A stretch of DNA of 64,000 nt from the NCBI RefSeq assembly GCF_012972675.1, contig NZ_JABCRE010000002.1:919001-983000 (forward strand), given 5' to 3'. Within the stretch, counting starts at the first letter, position 1. Each line of letters begins with the position of its first letter. This DNA is from Pontixanthobacter rizhaonensis (GTDB taxonomy: Bacteria > Pseudomonadota > Alphaproteobacteria > Sphingomonadales > Sphingomonadaceae). The notes below the pieces were generated by a model. That model saw nothing but the letters and a program-made list of their open reading frames with translations. It was not told the DNA's origin and did not search any database. The position numbers and the translations under genes are program-made. This document shows positions 17,992 to 26,716 of the stretch, in pieces.

Positions 17992-18669
17992 GTGCTGGAT
18001 GCAGTTGCCAGAGCGGCAATACTCTCAGGGGTAGCCCCTCAGGGCGCGAACACTATTTCGGATGTTCTGGTTGAGTTGAACTGCAACGGGGCAACGTTCG
18101 ACCTAAGAAATGCCGGTATGCTTTTGCATCCCTGGCCCGTCCGTAATCCCGCATCGATGGTCAATGAAAGGTGCGACAGCGACCCATCTCCCGCAGAAAC
18201 GCTTTCAATCGTGCCTAGCGGCCATATCAAAAGTGCTCAGACGAGCCTTCCGATTGTTAAAACGTGGTGGCTCGCCGCCGCACAGCTGGCGGCACAGCTT
18301 GGTAATTGTGCGGGTGTGATTTGGGGGCCTAGTGCCGAGCGAATCTCGGTCAAAGATTTTGAGGAGCAGTCAGATAAATGGAATAATAAAGGGACCTTTC
18401 CGTCGTCGGGATTGGTTCGATTTATTGATGATTTGGATGAAGGGCTGAGGACAAACGGGCTGAGTTTCTTCACCAAGCAAGAGCTGCGGATCGAACCGGA
18501 GCTTGTGGATGATCGGGACTTTGCCGAGCGACTGGGATTCCGCTTGGTACAAACGCTTATCCACCGCGAGACGCTCAATGCCGTAGAAGAATTTATCGGG
18601 CCTGATGGCAGCAAGCTGAAGCTTGTGCCTTCGCAAAATGGCAAATTTGTAAGGGTATGGCGGGGTTAA
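17992..18669 (+). CDS. Hypothetical protein, start uncertain
   Basis: I do not recognise this protein of about 225 residues. It is soluble, with a tryptophan-containing core (KTWWLAAAQLAAQLG and GVIWGPSAERIS) and a charged C-terminal half ending KFVRVWRG. The GTG at 17992 has no clear ribosome-binding site. The frame stays open upstream to 17911 and reads sensibly (LLFPAGQVPSVSDVLDAV) but offers no standard start codon. A GTG at 17918 in another frame, with AGGGG upstream, opens a short reading frame that stops at 17986. This could mean a frameshift or a rare start. The 167 bases before 17992 hold no other gene. Confidence 0.55.
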   Translation: MLDAVARAAILSGVAPQGANTISDVLVELNCNGATFDLRNAGMLLHPWPVRNPASMVNERCDSDPSPAETLSIVPSGHIKSAQTSLPIVKTWWLAAAQLAAQLGNCAGVIWGPSAERISVKDFEEQSDKWNNKGTFPSSGLVRFIDDLDEGLRTNGLSFFTKQELRIEPELVDDRDFAERLGFRLVQTLIHRETLNAVEEFIGPDGSKLKLVPSQNGKFVRVWRG

Positions 18670-18685
18670 CCGCCACACCTGAAAA

Positions 18686-19654
18686 TCACCCTAGTTTTTC
18701 GAGCAAATCGTTCTTTGCTGCGATATATTCCGCCTCAATACGATCGACACGATCTGCAACGCTTTCGACAGCCGTCACAGTCCCGACACCTTGGCCAGAG
18801 CCCCAAATATCTTTCCAGGCCTTGGCTTTGCTGTTGCCGCCTGATCCAAAGTTCATCTTGCTGGGGTCGCTGGTCGGTAGGTTCTCTGGGTCAAGCCCGG
18901 CCTTTTCGATTGACCCGCGCAGATAATTGCCGTGCACGCCTGTAAACAGGTTGGTGTAAACGATGTCACCGGCGCTGCTATCTACGATTTCTTGCTTATA
19001 CGCTTCATCCGCATTCGCTTCTTTGGTGGCGATCCAAGCGGAGCCGATATAGCCGAAATCTGCGCCCATTGCCTGAGCGGCTAGTACGGAGCGGCCATGT
19101 GCAATAGAACCAGAAAGCGCGACAAGACCGTCAAACCATGTGCGGATTTCTTGCATCAGCGCAAACGGTGATTGTGTGCCCGCGTGCCCGCCGGCGCCAG
19201 CAGCGACAGGAATTAATCCGTCTGCGCCTTTCTCAATGGCTTTACGGGCGAAGCGATCGTTGATCACGTCATGCAGCGAGATACCGCCCCACTTGGTCAC
19301 GGCAGAGAACACTTCTTCGCGGGCACCAAGAGATGTGATCACCATTGGCACCTGCCACTTTGCGCATACCTCCATATCCTCATCCAAACGGTCATTGCTA
19401 CGATGAACGATCTGGTTGACTGCATAGGGGGCAGCGGGGCGATCAGGATTGTCCCGGTTATGAGCGGCGAGTTCTTCAGTAATTTGATGGAGCCACTCGT
19501 CCAGAACGCCAGAGGGGCGAGCGTTCAAGGCTGGGAATGACCCGATAATACCGGCCTTACACTGGGCGATCACCAATTCAGGGCCTGACACAATAAACAG
19601 AGGTGAACCGATTATTGGCAATCTCAGGCGGTCGAAAGGTGCGGGAAGGGCCAT
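18686..19654 (-). CDS. Nitronate monooxygenase (FMN-dependent)
   Basis: The 322-residue TIM-barrel flavoprotein matches the nitronate monooxygenase / 2-nitropropane dioxygenase family, which oxidises alkyl nitronates. Seen are the N-terminal IIGSPLFIVSGPELVIAQCK, the glycine-rich GAGGHAGTQSPFALMQEI loop and GADFGYIGSAWIATKEA, all FMN-binding parts. The true substrate of many family members is unknown. The 3' end converges on the unknown gene at 17992, and an amidohydrolase gene lies 108 bases upstream on the same strand. Confidence 0.87.
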   Translation of the reverse strand: MALPAPFDRLRLPIIGSPLFIVSGPELVIAQCKAGIIGSFPALNARPSGVLDEWLHQITEELAAHNRDNPDRPAAPYAVNQIVHRSNDRLDEDMEVCAKWQVPMVITSLGAREEVFSAVTKWGGISLHDVINDRFARKAIEKGADGLIPVAAGAGGHAGTQSPFALMQEIRTWFDGLVALSGSIAHGRSVLAAQAMGADFGYIGSAWIATKEANADEAYKQEIVDSSAGDIVYTNLFTGVHGNYLRGSIEKAGLDPENLPTSDPSKMNFGSGGNSKAKAWKDIWGSGQGVGTVTAVESVADRVDRIEAEYIAAKNDLLEKLG

Positions 19655-19762
19655 AGAGTTTTTCCGTTCTTACTGTTCAGCTGTACGAGCGACATGGGTG
19701 TAACGCTCGATTATTGAGGTTCTAAGTGATGGGAAGGGAAAGAGTTCCCGGCGGCGCAGGTT

Positions 19763-20818
19763 TCAGCCCAACAAATGCTCGATGTCGTATGACCGAGCGG
19801 CATTGCCAGAATATAGCGCAGTCTTTTCATCATCGGAGTAATCCGCCGTGATCCGTTTAAAAGCATTCCACAATACCGGATATGTCGCACCCCAACGATC
19901 GACGGGATAGTTGCTTTCAAACATTGCGCGTTTCGTGCCAAATGCTGAAATACAATGATCAATATATGGCTGCCACATTGTCGCTAGCTCGCTCGAATTT
20001 GCACCCTTTGCCGGGCCATCTTCCGGCATACCGCAGAACGCCATCGCCAATCCGCCCAGCTTGACGGACACATTCTCACACTCCGCCAAGGTGGTGATTG
20101 AGCCTCTCCACCGGTCAAAATTCTCCGGCAGAGTGCCCTGATACGAAGCGATGTTGAGCGGCGTACCGCAATGATCGAGAATGATCTTCTGATCGGGATA
20201 GGCTTTAGCCAGAGCAAGGACATCGGCCAATTGCGGTTCCAGAACCCAAGCATCGAAACTCAGCCCACGCTTTGCAAATTCAGCAAACCCATCACGGAAT
20301 GCGTCGCTGTTATATAACCCTTCCGGCGCGTGAAATGGCGGGCCCAAGACAGTCAGATCAGCATCCCAAGCGCCTTGGTGGCGAATGCCTTTGAACCTAC
20401 CATTTCCGGCGGCTGACAAGGCATCTAGAACTGCTCCAACCTGGCTGCCGAGGGTCAGGTCTGCATGCCCGATGATGGCGGCACATGCTTGCAATGGCCC
20501 ATAAAGCCCACTGGCACTTTGCGCGGCGACACCGTTTACAAATTCTACTTCGCCAACGGGCTTCATCGCTTCGCTGGCCGCAGCATTGTAGAACGCGCCG
20601 CATTCCATAAAGACGGTGCCAATTACATTGTGCCCGCTTGATATGTCGGCATGCAATTGATCGAAGGTGTAGTGAGCCGCCCCGGCGATTGCAGCAATGA
20701 AATCATGCTGCGGTTCAGGGAACATCGGTACCATTGCCCGCAAATCCCACAAATGGTGATGCGGGTCGATGATCGGCAGGTCAGGCTCAAGTATCGTTTC
20801 GGTTGTGCTGGCGGTCAT
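19763..20818 (-). CDS. Amidohydrolase family 2 protein (TIM-barrel metal hydrolase)
   Basis: The 351-residue protein has the hallmark metal site of the amidohydrolase-2 group: IDPHHHLWD near the N-terminus, ILDHCGTP in the second half, and the late acidic FESNYPVDRW. Relatives hydrolyse lactones or decarboxylate and hydrolyse aromatic and dicarboxylic ring-cleavage products; the substrate cannot be told here. Of two close ATGs I chose 20818, because GGGAGAG sits nine bases ahead of it and abuts the other (20827). The neighbouring nitronate monooxygenase is downstream on the same strand. Confidence 0.83.
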   Translation of the reverse strand: MTASTTETILEPDLPIIDPHHHLWDLRAMVPMFPEPQHDFIAAIAGAAHYTFDQLHADISSGHNVIGTVFMECGAFYNAAASEAMKPVGEVEFVNGVAAQSASGLYGPLQACAAIIGHADLTLGSQVGAVLDALSAAGNGRFKGIRHQGAWDADLTVLGPPFHAPEGLYNSDAFRDGFAEFAKRGLSFDAWVLEPQLADVLALAKAYPDQKIILDHCGTPLNIASYQGTLPENFDRWRGSITTLAECENVSVKLGGLAMAFCGMPEDGPAKGANSSELATMWQPYIDHCISAFGTKRAMFESNYPVDRWGATYPVLWNAFKRITADYSDDEKTALYSGNAARSYDIEHLLG

Positions 20819-20963
20819 TTTGGTCATCTCTCCCTGAGCAAGCCGCTGTTACGGTCTTGATGGCCCTATGTCTGACACATTTCACCCAAAGTCCAAGCCG
20901 CAATTAAGGCGCAGCCGAAAAATCACCGGATGTTCGCCGCAACCAAGTGGCCAATATACGCGC

Positions 20964-22634
20964 TTATCCTATCGCCGAATTCGCGGCGCTTAGCACGGCC
21001 CGTATACTGGCTGTCGCAACATCTTCATCTATGCCGCAACCCCAGATGGTCTGACCATCTTTGCCGCGGCACTCAAGATAGGCAGCGGCCCGTGCATCAC
21101 GCCCTGAACCCAGCGCATGTTCAGTGTAGTCTTTTATTTCCAAGTGGAGGCCGAAGGTTTGTTCGATTGTCGCAAGGACGGAAGAAATCAAACCGTTGCC
21201 GCGCCCGCTTACGCTTTGTTCCACCCCCTGAACGGCAATGGTGCCGGCAAAAATACGCGTGCCATCGGTTCCGCGGCTTTCCTCATAATCGATAAGCTGG
21301 AAGTGTTTATCCGGTGTTTGAACGTGATAGGCTGACTGGAACGCGCTCCAAATGTCGGCAGCATCCAGTTCGCGGCCCAGATCATCTGCCAAATGCTGTA
21401 CGTGCTTGGAGAAATTCGCCTGCATCGCCTTAGGTAGTTTAAGCCCTTGATGCTGTTCAAGTACCCAAGCAAAACCACCTTTACCGCTTTGCGAGTTGAC
21501 GCGAATAACGGCTTCATAATCACGCCCGAGATCGGCGGGATCAATCGGCAAATACGGGACCCGCCACTTTTCATCGTTCTGCGTATCGTGCGCCGCAAAA
21601 CCTTTCTTAATCGCATCCTGATGGCTGCCGGAGAACGCTGTGAAGACCAGCTCTCCGCCATATGGATGCCGCTCATGCACCGGAATCTGGTTGCAGAATT
21701 CAACAGTTTCAATGACCCGGTCAATATCCGAAAAGTCGAGGCCAGGATCAACACCCTGAGTGTACATATTGAGCGCTACCGTAACGAGGCAGCAATTGCC
21801 GGTGCGCTCGCCATTACCAAACAAGCAGCCTTCGACACGGTCGGCGCCTGCCATCAACCCCAGTTCGGCTGCGGCCACTCCGGTGCCCCTATCATTATGG
21901 GTATGCAGGCTGATGATCGCAGCATCGCGGTTCGGCAGGTTACGGCAAAAATACTCGATTTGATCAGCGTAGATATTGGGCGTTGCCGCTTCGACGGTCG
22001 CTGGCAGATTGAGAATAATAGGCTTTTCTGGCGTTGGTTGGAGGATCTCCATTACAGCTTCGCAAACCGCGATGCTGAAATCGAGTTCTGCGGTTGAGAA
22101 GGTTTCAGGGCTGTATTGGAAGTGCCAATCTGTTTCCGGCCGTTTGGCGGCTTCTTCCCGCATGATACGTGCACCATCGCGCGCAATCTGTAGCACTTCT
22201 TCCTTGCTCATCCGGAATACAATGTCGCGCCACGCCGGGCTAACCGCGTTGTACAAGTGCACTGTTGCCGACTTTGCACCATCAAGACTTTCAAACGATG
22301 TGCGGATCAGGTCTTCGCGCGATTGTGTGAGGACTTGCAGAGTAACGTCATCTGGCACCCTGCCGGAACGCACCAAACCCTGGATAAAGTCAAACTCGGT
22401 TGCGCCCGCGCTGGGAAACCCAACCTCGATTTCCTTCACCCCGATTTCCACCAGTAGATCGAAAAATCGGTTTTTCTTTACCGCATCCATGGGATCGATA
22501 ATTGATTGATTGCCGTCGCGCAGATCAGTTGAAAGCCATCGGGGCGCGGTTTTTATCGTCTGACTGGGCCATTGCCGGTTGGGCAAATCTACTTGTGGGA
22601 AGGCAGTATATTTTTGCGAAGGTTTATTGAGCAT
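20964..22634 (-). CDS. leuA: 2-isopropylmalate synthase
   Basis: LeuA condenses acetyl-CoA with 2-oxoisovalerate, the first step of leucine synthesis. The 556-residue protein is the long form (LeuA type 2). It has the DRE-TIM barrel signature STDLRDGNQ, the [26 protein letters not shown] metal-binding segment, and a C-terminal leucine-sensing domain (about 440-556). The ATG at 22634 has no strong ribosome-binding site; a TTG three codons earlier is less likely. About 135 bases upstream of the coding start ATG begins a leucine-codon leader peptide with hairpins, so translation-dependent attenuation is likely. Confidence 0.95.
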   Translation of the reverse strand: MLNKPSQKYTAFPQVDLPNRQWPSQTIKTAPRWLSTDLRDGNQSIIDPMDAVKKNRFFDLLVEIGVKEIEVGFPSAGATEFDFIQGLVRSGRVPDDVTLQVLTQSREDLIRTSFESLDGAKSATVHLYNAVSPAWRDIVFRMSKEEVLQIARDGARIMREEAAKRPETDWHFQYSPETFSTAELDFSIAVCEAVMEILQPTPEKPIILNLPATVEAATPNIYADQIEYFCRNLPNRDAAIISLHTHNDRGTGVAAAELGLMAGADRVEGCLFGNGERTGNCCLVTVALNMYTQGVDPGLDFSDIDRVIETVEFCNQIPVHERHPYGGELVFTAFSGSHQDAIKKGFAAHDTQNDEKWRVPYLPIDPADLGRDYEAVIRVNSQSGKGGFAWVLEQHQGLKLPKAMQANFSKHVQHLADDLGRELDAADIWSAFQSAYHVQTPDKHFQLIDYEESRGTDGTRIFAGTIAVQGVEQSVSGRGNGLISSVLATIEQTFGLHLEIKDYTEHALGSGRDARAAAYLECRGKDGQTIWGCGIDEDVATASIRAVLSAANSAIG

Positions 22635-22692
22635 GGTGATCAAACTCGAACTACGATTTTAAGAAATTGGCGGTTTATCCCCTGGACGCTCA

Positions 22693-22738
22693 GCGCACCG
22701 GATGAGGCGCGCAGTTCGTTACGCCCAAGGGCGCGTAA
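22693..22738 (-). promoter_or_regulatory. Hairpins of the leuA leader (possible attenuator)
   Basis: On the minus strand a GCCC-TT-GGGC hairpin with flanking pairs spans roughly 22738-22719, over the last codons of the leader peptide. A second 7-base stem, GCGCGCC (22712-22706) with GGTGCGC (22699-22693) and a 6-base loop, follows. The two are close enough to compete with other pairings as ribosomes stall. There is no uridine tract after the second stem, so whether it terminates transcription by itself is open. Confidence 0.5.
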
Positions 22739-22769
22739 GTCGTAGTAGTAGGTGCTTCGCCATAATCAT
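22719..22769 (-). CDS. leuA leader peptide
   Basis: A 16-codon frame reads MIMAKHLLLRLTRPWA followed by TAA. Leu7, Leu8 and Leu9 are three successive CTA codons (22751-22743), a codon that is rare in the genes here, and a fourth leucine follows two codons later. It lies 85 bases before leuA on the same strand and is followed by hairpins. This is the architecture of leader peptides whose ribosome stalls when charged tRNA-Leu is scarce. The peptide and codons are seen; the regulation is inferred. Confidence 0.7.
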   Translation of the reverse strand: MIMAKHLLLRLTRPWA

Positions 22770-22831
22770 TGGCTGACCTATGCGGTGTGGTTGCGGCCTT
22801 GTAAAGGCAAAGTAAGGTGAGCACCCGAAGA

Positions 22832-22860
22832 AATATAATGTCGCGCGAGAAGGAAACCAA
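22832..22860 (-). promoter_or_regulatory. Candidate promoter of the leuA leader transcript
   Basis: On the minus strand TTGGTT (22860-22855) and TATATT (22837-22832) are 17 bases apart. Transcription would start near 22825, about 56 bases before the leader peptide. It directly abuts the ATG of the divergent thioesterase gene. Confidence 0.4.
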
Positions 22861-23292
22861 ATGGCTGAAGAAACGCACACGATTGAGGCGCTATATCAAA
22901 CAATGGGTCTCGTCCGGATTGTCGAGATGGATCAAAGCGGGAAAGCCGTTTTGGAATATCAAGCAAAACCCGAGCAGTGTCATTCTGGCGGTGTAGTCCA
23001 AGGCGGCTTTGTGACCGGTTGGATAGATGCTGCGATGGCCCATGCTGCCATCGCACTTAAGGGTACTGATGTGGTCCCGATGTCGCTCGAATTGAAAATC
23101 AGCTTTTTCGCGCCCGCCCGACCGGGCTTGGTCATCGTCGAAGGATGGGTGGAAAAAGATGGTCGCCGGACCGGTTTCTTTGAAGGTCGTTTGAAAGATA
23201 GTGAAGGGACCGTGCTGGCCAAAGGGACAAGCACGATCCTGTTTGCCAACCGGGCAAAGATCGAAAATGCCTCAAAGGCTGCAGGAAAATAG
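22861..23292 (+). CDS. PaaI-type hotdog-fold thioesterase
   Basis: The 143-residue protein has the hotdog thioesterase fold of the PaaI / DUF4442-like group. The conserved helix start HSGGVVQGGFVTGWIDAAMAHA supplies the usual GG turn and the catalytic Asp. The following strands MSLELKISFFAPARPG and IVEGWVEKDGRRTGFFEGRL fit the fold. Such enzymes hydrolyse acyl-CoA thioesters; the acyl group is unknown. The ATG is preceded by AAGGAAACCAA, a good ribosome-binding site. It is divergent from the leuA leader and its promoter. Confidence 0.85.
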   Translation: MAEETHTIEALYQTMGLVRIVEMDQSGKAVLEYQAKPEQCHSGGVVQGGFVTGWIDAAMAHAAIALKGTDVVPMSLELKISFFAPARPGLVIVEGWVEKDGRRTGFFEGRLKDSEGTVLAKGTSTILFANRAKIENASKAAGK

Positions 23293-23443
23293 GAAACGGC
23301 GTAGGCACCCTATGCAGTGCTCTATCGTGTAAGCCGGACTCATTAATTTTGATGGCCATGTAACGTATCGTCTGATTGGCGCGAATAACTGATCGTGAGG
23401 AGCAATGAAAATGCTCCAAGTTAAATCGATTAGGAAGTTCACC

Positions 23444-23929
23444 ATGAAGACATCGCATATTATTTTGGCTGCATTTGCAGTAATTACTCCGATGACATTG
23501 TCATTGGCTCCAGTAGAAGCAGTGGCCAAGCCAGTATATGTTGGTATCGAAGGCGAGAATATCGCAGTTGGCGGATATGACACTGTCAGCTATTTTCGCG
23601 GTAACGGTGTCCCTGAAGTAGGTTCATCGGAATTTCAGGCCGAGCATGATGGTGCGGTATATCACTTCGCCAACGCCGAAAATTTGGCCGCATTCCAAGA
23701 CAATCCAGCCATGTTTTTACCCCAATATGGCGGCCATTGCGCTTGGGCAATGTCCCGCGGATCGCTCGCGCCTGGCGATCCGACGGTCTACAAAATCGTC
23801 GATGGGAAGCTCTATCTGAACTTCAACAAGCAAGTTCAAAAGACATGGCTAACAGACATCGCGGGCTTCATCACAAAAGCCGATGCGCAATGGTTGACGA
23901 TCCCTGATGACGCCAAATTCGGCAACTGA
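23444..23929 (+). CDS. Secreted YHS-domain protein
   Basis: From the ATG at 23444 the 161-residue protein begins with a signal peptide of about 25 residues (MKTSHIILAAFAVITPMTLS, then a cleavable AEAVA-like end). It continues with a YHS-type domain containing VGGYDTVSYFRGNGVPEVGS, then EHDGAVYHFANAENLAAFQDNP and YGGHCAWAMSRG. YHS domains occur in metal-handling proteins, and the Cys and His in YGGHCAWAM could bind metal; this is inference. An alternative start at 23411, with GAGGAG eight bases ahead, would only lengthen the signal region. The next gene, 61 bases downstream, encodes a secreted cysteine-repeat protein, suggesting a functional pair. Confidence 0.83.
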   Translation: MKTSHIILAAFAVITPMTLSLAPVEAVAKPVYVGIEGENIAVGGYDTVSYFRGNGVPEVGSSEFQAEHDGAVYHFANAENLAAFQDNPAMFLPQYGGHCAWAMSRGSLAPGDPTVYKIVDGKLYLNFNKQVQKTWLTDIAGFITKADAQWLTIPDDAKFGN

Positions 23930-23990
23930 TCCACCAGAATTACCCCACTACACTTACCTTTTCTCCAACCCAAGACCCAAGGAATTACTT

Positions 23991-24407
23991 ATGAAAAAGA
24001 CAAATATCGCAGCTATGCTTATGGTCGCTGGCGGACTCTCCGTGGTCGCTACCCCCGCTGTAGCCGACGTCCCATGTGGCCCCTCAAACTTCGGCGGTTC
24101 GTCAAGTTACGAAAACCGTGAGTCTAGCGAAGAACGCGCTGCCAAACGGGAAGCGCGTAAGCAAGCGAAAGCGGAACGCAAAGCGGCAAAAGCTGCGGCA
24201 AAAGCTAGGGCTGCTAACCCCTGTGCAGCTAACCCCTGTGCAGCGAACCCCTGTGCTGCGAACCCTTGCGCGGCCAACCCCTGTGCAGCTAACCCCTGTG
24301 CAGCAAACCCATGTGCAGCAAACCCATGTGCAGCAAGCCCATGTGCAGCAAGCCCATGTGCAGCAAACCCTTGTGCGGCCAATCCTTGCGCTGCAACGCC
24401 CCAATAA
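23991..24407 (+). CDS. Secreted cysteine-repeat protein with (A)(A)(N/S)PC pentapeptides
   Basis: The 138-residue protein has a signal peptide of about 25 residues ending in AVA, and an Arg/Lys/Ala/Glu-rich helix (residues about 46-73). It ends in twelve tandem AANPC units, two of them AASPC, closing with ATPQ. With one Cys near the mature N-terminus this gives 13 cysteines. I know of no enzyme with this build; a periplasmic metal-binding or metal-buffering role is inferred from cysteine density and from the neighbouring YHS protein. The ATG at 23991 is preceded by AAGGAATTACTT. A long hairpin follows the gene. Confidence 0.8.
   Translation: MKKTNIAAMLMVAGGLSVVATPAVADVPCGPSNFGGSSSYENRESSEERAAKREARKQAKAERKAAKAAAKARAANPCAANPCAANPCAANPCAANPCAANPCAANPCAANPCAASPCAASPCAANPCAANPCAATPQ
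24210..24389 (+). repeat. 15-base tandem repeat array coding AANPC units
   Basis: Twelve 15-base units run without spacers in frame. Most differ only at third positions (gca/gcg/gct, ccc/cct, tgt/tgc); the runs reading gcagcaaacccatgt are nearly identical. Such arrays change length by slippage or unequal recombination, so the number of cysteine units may vary among strains. Confidence 0.95.
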
Positions 24408-24421
24408 AGGCTTAATCCTAT

Positions 24422-24470
24422 ACGACCGGTGCATTTCTTGAACCTCCCCAACAAGAGCCGCACCGGTCGT
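24422..24470. other. Long hairpin downstream of the cysteine-repeat gene
   Basis: An 11-base perfect outer stem (ACGACCGGTGC at 24422-24432, GCACCGGTCGT at 24460-24470) encloses an inner 5-base stem (TCTTG at 24436-24440, CAAGA at 24452-24456). There is no T tract, so it is not a standard terminator; it may be an RNA 3' end stabiliser or a protein-binding inverted repeat. It lies between the stop at 24407 and the next start at 24489. Confidence 0.7.
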
Positions 24471-24488
24471 TCAGTGGACTGATTATCG

Positions 24489-25118
24489 ATGGAACGAACA
24501 ACCGCCAGATCTCTCTTCATAGAAAGTACGCAACAAATGTTCGCTGATGCGCGTCCACTTATGCAGCGGGTCATAGGCGATCAGGCCGGTGAGGCGGAAA
24601 GCTGGATTCATTATCCAGTATCAGATGTGGTCAACGGCAAGCTTTCTGCGCGATGGTTTTACCACTGCCATGCACCAGAGGAACGCGGCCCCGGCGAACA
24701 TGGCCATTTTCATCTATTTGTCGGAAAGTCGGCTTTGCCGGATATTGTCGACGCTTTGATGGAGCCACCGCCCAGCGACGCCAAGCGAGCAGACGTGGTG
24801 CATGTCGCGGCGTTATCTATTGATTATCAGGGGCTCCCAACGGGATGGTTTAGCACCAACCGGTGGGTGACAGACGAATTTCTCTATCCGGCGGAAGATG
24901 TGATTGCTCTGCTTCCAGACCTGGATTTCAGAGGGCCACAAGGTGATCCGTTGGTCAATGATTGGCTGACCGCGATAGTTGCCCTGCAGGTGGATGATAT
25001 TTCAAAAATACTGCGCGAACGCGACCGGCACATCACCGCAAATGGCGTTGAACCAGAAGATAGGGGCGCAGAGATACTATCCTCTACGCCCCTAAATCTG
25101 GAAACCTTGCTCGATTGA
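24489..25118 (+). CDS. Uncharacterised conserved protein with HGHFH motif
   Basis: This 209-residue soluble protein has a striking central segment, WFYHCHAPEERGPGEHGHFHLF (about residues 56-77), rich in histidines that could hold a metal. It is followed by VHVAALSIDYQGLPTGWFSTNRWVTDE. I recognise it only as a conserved domain of unknown function (possibly the DUF6969 group) and do not assign an activity. It has no signal peptide or membrane helix. The gene is convergent with ilvC, and its 3' end holds a hairpin that may terminate the ilvC transcript. Confidence 0.7.
   Translation: MERTTARSLFIESTQQMFADARPLMQRVIGDQAGEAESWIHYPVSDVVNGKLSARWFYHCHAPEERGPGEHGHFHLFVGKSALPDIVDALMEPPPSDAKRADVVHVAALSIDYQGLPTGWFSTNRWVTDEFLYPAEDVIALLPDLDFRGPQGDPLVNDWLTAIVALQVDDISKILRERDRHITANGVEPEDRGAEILSSTPLNLETLLD
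25062..25093 (-). terminator. Hairpin that may terminate the ilvBNC transcript
   Basis: AGGGGCG (25062-25068) and CGCCCCT (25087-25093) form a 7-base stem extended by AGAG/CTCT across one mismatch, with an 8-base loop. It lies 35 bases beyond the ilvC stop codon on the minus strand, inside the 3' coding end of the convergent gene. After the stem the minus strand reads ATCTTCTGG, only mildly T-rich. Confidence 0.45.
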
Positions 25119-25127
25119 ACAGTTGGC

Positions 25128-26174
<1,047 letters not shown>

Positions 26175-26189
26175 TTATGAAGCCAGGCC

Positions 26190-26705
26190 TTAAGTGCTCT
26201 GTGCCCCACGCATCAATCCTACGATCCCCGTCCGGCCAACTTCGACCAATCCCAGCTCGCGCATGAGAATGATGAAGTTGTCGATTTTATCCGGAGATCC
26301 TGTGAGTTCAAAAATAAAGCTCGATTTGGTCGAATCGACCACTTGAGCGCGAAAAATCTCGGCTGTTCGCAGTGCTTCCACACGCGAGTCGCCAACACCG
26401 GCAACTTTGATCAGGGCCAGCTCTCGTTCGACATGCGCGCCTGCCTCTGTCAGATCGACGACTCTGTGAACCGGAACCAACCGTTCCAATTGCGCCTGGA
26501 TTTGATCAATCACCGCTGGCGGACCGTTGGTTACAATCGTGATCCGGCTGATCGCATGATCTTCCGCGATGTCTGCCACGGTAAGGCTGTCAATATTGTA
26601 ACCGCGCGCGGTAAACAGCCCCGCGATTTTGGCGAGAATCCCGGCTTCATTATCTACCGTTACTGCCAAAACGTGGCGTTCAGATGTGGCTTTCGTGATT
26701 TGCAT
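26190..26705 (-). CDS. ilvN: Acetolactate synthase small (regulatory) subunit
   Basis: IlvN activates the catalytic subunit and gives valine feedback inhibition. The 171-residue protein has the N-terminal ACT domain (HVLAVTVDNEAGILAKIAGLFTARGYNIDSL, with the regulatory glycine and asparagine turn) and the C-terminal ALS small-subunit domain ending LVEVGRTGIVGLMRG. It begins 11 bases after the ilvB stop. Length is typical of the IlvH type. Confidence 0.96.
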   Translation of the reverse strand: MQITKATSERHVLAVTVDNEAGILAKIAGLFTARGYNIDSLTVADIAEDHAISRITIVTNGPPAVIDQIQAQLERLVPVHRVVDLTEAGAHVERELALIKVAGVGDSRVEALRTAEIFRAQVVDSTKSSFIFELTGSPDKIDNFIILMRELGLVEVGRTGIVGLMRGAQST

Positions 26706-26716
26706 GATCGCGTCCC

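Noticed and set aside
24210-24389. Tandem 15-base units as a CRISPR array
   Set aside because: There are no spacers; the units are contiguous, code AANPC in frame, and no cas gene is near.
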